Source: Rhodamnia argentea (taxonomy: Eukaryota > Streptophyta > Magnoliopsida > Myrtales > Myrtaceae). Taken from it: a stretch of 64,000 nucleotides of DNA. The notes below the pieces were generated by a model. The model was not told the origin of the DNA and ran no database searches. It saw only the letters and a program-made list of their open reading frames with translations. Shown here piece after piece: positions 60,048 through 64,000 of this stretch; within the stretch, counting starts at the first letter, position 1, and each line of letters begins with the position of its first letter. The translations under genes were made by a program, and so were the position numbers. The DNA is taken from the NCBI RefSeq assembly GCF_020921035.1, contig NC_063155.1, positions 9,905,001-9,969,000 on the forward strand, given 5' to 3'.

Positions 60048-61718
60048 ATGGCAGCTCGTAGCCATGTACGCCTTCTCGTCAAATTGATGATCATTGCCAT
60101 TGCTTCACTTGAACGAGCCGCGCTTTGCCGAGCAAAGACGGGGCAATGGCAGCTTCTTTTGAACAGTACGGGAGTGGTGGCTATGCACATGGCGGTGACT
60201 CACCTCAATACAGTCATTATGTTCGACCAAACTGGCGCTGGCCCATCCAGCTACCGTCTCCGCAGGAGCTCCGCAAGTGGAAGAAGGTGCGTGGATGATT
60301 CTTCTGAAGAGTCGTGCTACGCTCACTCTGTTGAATATGACATTTCTAGCAATAACATCCGAGCTATGAGGCTCGAGACCGATACCTGGTGCTCCTCGGG
60401 TTCTTTCTTGAGAGACGGAACACTTCTCCAAACCGGTGGATATGGCAACGGCTCTCGAAGAATCCGACATTTCAGGCCTTGTCGGGATGGCCGCTGCGAT
60501 TGGGTGCAATCGGAGACGGCCATGTCCTCAAGAAGATGGTATGCTTCCAATCAAATACTCCCCGAGAACGGTGGGGTCCTCGTAGTGGGCGGAAGAAGAG
60601 TCTTCTCCTACGAATTCGTACCCAAGTTGTCATCCACGGACGAGTCTCATGATCTGCCCTTCTTGCACCAAACATATGACAGAAATGGAGGAGAGAACAA
60701 TCTATATCCGTTCCTCCACCTTTCTTCTGATGGCAACTTGTTTATTTTCGCCAACCGAGATTCGATCCTTTTCGACTATAAGCGAGACAAGGTGGTCAAA
60801 AAGTTCCCCCAGATTCCGGGAAAAGGGTCGAGGAGCTACCCAAGCTCAGGTTCGTCTGTGATCTTCCCCTTGGAGCACGGCAACAAATTCTGCAAGGTCG
60901 AAGTGATGGTGTGTGGGGGTGCGGCAACGGGAGCTCATAGAGCAGCGGGACACGGCAAGTTCTTGAAGGGACTACAAAGCTGTGGCAGAATGGTGATAAC
61001 GGGAGACGAGCACAAGTGGAAGATGGAAGACATGCCGGGGCCGCGCCTTATGAACGACATGATAATCCTTCCCATGGGCCACGTCCTGATCATCAATGGC
61101 GCTCAGCGAGGGAGTGCCGGGTGGAACAATGCGGCGGGTCCTTCCCTCGTGCCGTACCTCTACAAGCCGAAGAAGAAACCCGGAAGCAGGTTTTCAATGC
61201 TCAAGTCTGCTAAGATAGCTAGACTTTATCACTCCTCTGCAAGTCTCCTCCCTGACGGGAGGATTTTGGTTGCCGGAGGGAATCCAAACCAGCAATACAT
61301 GTTCGAAAACGTGACTTACCCTACCGAACTCAGGTTACAAGCGTTTATCCCGAACTACATGGACAGAAAATATCATAAATACCGGCCAGAAAATCTCACA
61401 GTAGAAACCCAGGGCGATCGCAGTGTCAAGTATGGGGAAGACTTCACAGTTCGGTTCTGGTTGGGGAGGAGGCCGAGCAAAGCGGTCGAGTTTAGCGTCT
61501 ATGCCCCACCCTTCACGACACATTCCTTATCGATGAATCAGAGGCTGCTGAAACTTTCTAGCAAGAACATGGTCAGAGATGCAGCGAAGGGGTGGGTGAA
61601 CATCACCGTCAAAGCCCCTCCATCTCCTAATGTCGCGCCGCCGGGCTATTACATGCTCACAGTCGTTAATGGAGGGATTCCTAGCACATCTCAGTGGATC
61701 AGATTCATACATGCTTAG
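60048..61718 (+). CDS. GLOX-type aldehyde/galactose oxidase-like copper-radical oxidase
   Basis: Intronless, 556 aa, the usual length of plant GLOX proteins. A hydrophobic N-terminus (about residues 8-28, cleavage near ALCRA) indicates secretion. The glyoxal oxidase N-terminal beta-propeller holds DTWCSSG (Cys115) and NLYPFLHLSSDGN (Tyr220), the pair expected to form the Cys-Tyr cofactor. RLYHSSASLLPDGR supplies copper ligands Tyr394 and His395. The C-terminal DUF1929 domain supplies His492 (PPFTTHSLS). All catalytic residues are present. The family oxidises simple aldehydes or primary alcohols, releasing hydrogen peroxide in the apoplast or wall; Arabidopsis GLOX1 acts in anther and pollen. 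One N-glycosylation-type NVT lies near 421. The exact substrate is inferred only. Confidence 0.93.
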   Translation: MAARSHVRLLVKLMIIAIASLERAALCRAKTGQWQLLLNSTGVVAMHMAVTHLNTVIMFDQTGAGPSSYRLRRSSASGRRCVDDSSEESCYAHSVEYDISSNNIRAMRLETDTWCSSGSFLRDGTLLQTGGYGNGSRRIRHFRPCRDGRCDWVQSETAMSSRRWYASNQILPENGGVLVVGGRRVFSYEFVPKLSSTDESHDLPFLHQTYDRNGGENNLYPFLHLSSDGNLFIFANRDSILFDYKRDKVVKKFPQIPGKGSRSYPSSGSSVIFPLEHGNKFCKVEVMVCGGAATGAHRAAGHGKFLKGLQSCGRMVITGDEHKWKMEDMPGPRLMNDMIILPMGHVLIINGAQRGSAGWNNAAGPSLVPYLYKPKKKPGSRFSMLKSAKIARLYHSSASLLPDGRILVAGGNPNQQYMFENVTYPTELRLQAFIPNYMDRKYHKYRPENLTVETQGDRSVKYGEDFTVRFWLGRRPSKAVEFSVYAPPFTTHSLSMNQRLLKLSSKNMVRDAAKGWVNITVKAPPSPNVAPPGYYMLTVVNGGIPSTSQWIRFIHA

Positions 61719-61936
61719 AAGTTCTCTTCAGATTTCATGTTGTCTTAAAACTATCACAGCACTCCATGTCCAAATAAGGTCATGAAAGATATTTCTTTCT
61801 TTGTTATAAGTAAGAAAAAATTATTGCAGCAAACACACTAGCAGTGGACTAATCCTGCAATCCAGAGACAGTGCACAATTGCTACCACATGTGCAACTAC
61901 GTCGCAACAGAAGAAAGATTTATAGTCATGTAGGAT

Positions 61937-64000
61937 TCATGTATCCGCGAAGAAACTGTATGTGCGTGTATTGTCAACTATCAATCGAACCGCAGCGATT
62001 GTGGCGGCCACTGCAAGAAGCGAGAACACGACCACGTTGAAACAATGCCACACCTTCTTCTCCAATCTTGCTTTTTTTCCCTTCACCTGCTTGAAAGTTG
62101 AGAAAGCCATAATCAGTCCTTTTGGTTATGCAGTGATTCATGGGTGCCAATGTTACAATTTAGTGAAACTTTTTTTCACTGAGGATCAAAAGAAGTTTCC
62201 TTGAGGTACAAGTAAGCTAAAATCAAGCTAGAAACAATCAAAAGAACGGTTTGGGTGATGAATTTACCTTGAGAAAAATCAAGCTGGGAAACACGAAAGT
62301 TAAGGGAATGAGCGTGAAGGAGCCGAAGAAGTTGACGAAGTCTCCCATGAACGGAAAAGCAGCTGTCACGAAGGTATTCACTGCGAAAAGGGCAGCTCGC
62401 AAGAGCATTCGTCGTTTTAGATTCGTTGCCGAGTTCATGCTCTCCTCTAATTTTAGGAACTTGGTGTCTAAGGTCTCGTGAATTGGTGCCACAAATATCT
62501 GGTCTTGTCATTAAAACGGACACGGTTTAGATGATGAAAAGTTCAGATCCCAAGATTCAGAAAGAAATTCTGAGGAAACAAAGCAAATTTCTCAGAGTGT
62601 CGTCAAACTAGTCATCGCACAATATCATCCTCCATTGCCATAAAAGATCATTCAATAGCCTGGCCAGTCCTACGTACCTTTCCGGCCATGGACGGGCTTG
62701 AGTAACAAATTAAGGCCAATCCGCCCAATGAGGAGCAAGTAGGAATACAGTTAGAAGAAGCATCTTACATGTTGGGAGATAATTGACTGGAGGAAGACGG
62801 AAGAGTTGATGAAAACCTTCGCCCATTTGGGCCCGCTAAGCTCTTCGGGGAGGTACTCAGACACGCCAGACCCGTACGCCCAATAACCGGCCACGGTCAC
62901 GCCGTAGTACACTATAAGGCCAACTGTGTATTGCAAGCCCATGGCCTTCCTCATGTTCTCCACTGCCGGCTTGCGAAGAGTCGACTGCATCATCCCAGAT
63001 TGCATTCTTCATACATACATAATGGCAGTGATGAATTGTTTGTATATGAACTGAATGCTGAACTTGAGGTTTCTACCTGAATCTCTAGTAATAGACCCGA
63101 GGCATTGCAGACAATAGTGGCTGAAACCGCACCTAATGCACCGAAGGCTTGGCCGACTTTGCTTCTTTTGAGATCGTAGTTCTTGTTATCATCGGATTTC
63201 CCTATCGGAAATGGTTACACATTACTCTTAGACAACTCCCGTTATAAAAACGACACTTGCTGACGACAATTGCGTAAAATCCATTCTGGCTATATGGTGT
63301 GGAAATAAATTGTATGATGAGGAAACATGCCTACCGTCTTTGATGACCACCATCAAGAGAAGTCCAATGTAGGTGAAAGTTAGGACCGTAGAGACGCCCA
63401 GCCAACTTCTCATGGCTGACATGGTCGGGATCAGACAAGCAAACGCTAAATATGCTGCTCCTGTCATGCCTATGTAGTATTGAAGCCTTAGGGGACTTTC
63501 ACTGAATTCTGAATTTATCGCCTGTCAATTTTTTTCGAAAGAAGTTAAGAACATTCGTATAAATACTTGAAATTTGCAGTCGCAATGCACGTAAAACAGA
63601 TTACAAAGAAAGGGTTTGATTAATCTTAGTTTAGCACCACATGCCTTGAGAGCTTTCCCTCCCAGAAGGATGAAACCCATGTTGCCGAGCAGCAGGGTTA
63701 GAAACTGGAAAACCCAGGTGATGTAATACATTTGCCTACCTTCACATAATGAAAACGAGGAGAGTGTGCCAAATTATATGATCAAAAGAACAGATTAACA
63801 AAAGAGAACTTCTCTCAGGTTGGAGGTAAATTCATCGAGAGAAAAGAGACGGACCGAAAAGGAAGCCCATGATGTCTCGGTAGCGGATGAAGCGGCGGCC
63901 ATCCACGAAGTGAAAAGCAGCCAAGAGCCAATTAGCATATGCAGTGTACAGTCCCACAACACTTAGGCAAATGATGCCCCACGTCCAACCCAAGGGCACC
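61937..64000 (-). CDS. Amino-acid transporter, AAAP family (proline/GABA transporter-like), 5' end off window
   Basis: Seven exons are visible on the minus strand: 63855-64000 (cut by the window end), 63645-63739, 63335-63521, 63078-63202, 62769-62984, 62268-62498, 61937-62086 (stop TGA). They join in frame to 382 residues. Nine or so hydrophobic segments are seen, including YANWLLAAFHFV, GNMGFILLGGKALK, NASGLLLEIQSTLRKPAVENM, GVTVAGYWAYGSGVSEYLP, FVAPIHETLDTK and FVNFFGSFTLIPLTFVFP, the pattern of plant AAAP permeases. The motif set resembles proline-transporter/GABA-transporter-like members. It is a proton-coupled plasma-membrane importer by family; substrate not determined. The intron after ALK has a GC donor (AAG|GCATGT) required by frame. 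The missing N-terminal part should hold one to two more membrane segments. Confidence 0.92.

Overview
This window is plant nuclear DNA. The genes have short AT-rich introns, and the spaces between them are filled with LTR retrotransposons, solo LTRs, MITE-like inverted-repeat elements and microsatellites. The protein families (CYP71 P450s, an STR11-type rhodanese, an RGLG E3 ligase, a GLOX oxidase, an AAAP transporter) are those of an angiosperm, most likely a woody eudicot. I would guess Myrtales, but that is an impression and not something I can prove from the sequence.

Layout. 1-10.1 kb is repeat-rich and holds no gene I recognise; its clearest element is a 3.17-kb solo LTR (2975-6141). 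10.1-13.4 kb is CYP71 gene A, whose intron carries a small antisense LTR element. 14.3-15.9 kb is a broken Copia element. 18.2-25.2 kb holds the tandem CYP71 genes B and C, and part of their upstream repeats was duplicated along with them. 26.3-30.6 kb (minus strand) is a ten-exon gene for a chloroplast rhodanese-domain protein (STR11), which shows only as scattered short ORFs. 32.2 kb has a 40-codon relic of another CYP71. 32.9-37.5 kb is a Copia 3' end, MITEs and an inverted solo LTR. 38.3-43.8 kb holds CYP71 genes D and E, a recent tandem pair about 93% identical. A third solo LTR (44640-46915) landed downstream of E after that duplication. 47-55 kb is decayed LINE and hAT sequence. 56.4-59.3 kb is an eleven-exon RGLG-type RING/copine E3 ligase, 60.0-61.7 kb an intronless GLOX-type copper-radical oxidase, and 61.9-64.0 kb (minus) the 3' part of an amino-acid transporter.

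How it fits together. Five intact CYP71 genes, all on the + strand, plus one relic form a P450 cluster built by at least two tandem duplications (B/C older, D/E younger). No terpene synthase, methyltransferase or other pathway partner lies among them, so this is a P450 array and not a demonstrable biosynthetic cluster. The four other genes look like unrelated housekeeping or cell-wall/transport genes. Three introns in three different genes use GC donors; all three are forced by reading frame.

I do not see a clearly new biological system. The best leads are the dated series of duplications and insertions in the P450 array, the frame-neutral stop-free intron of gene C, the GC-AG introns, and the solo-LTR family with perfect target-site duplications.
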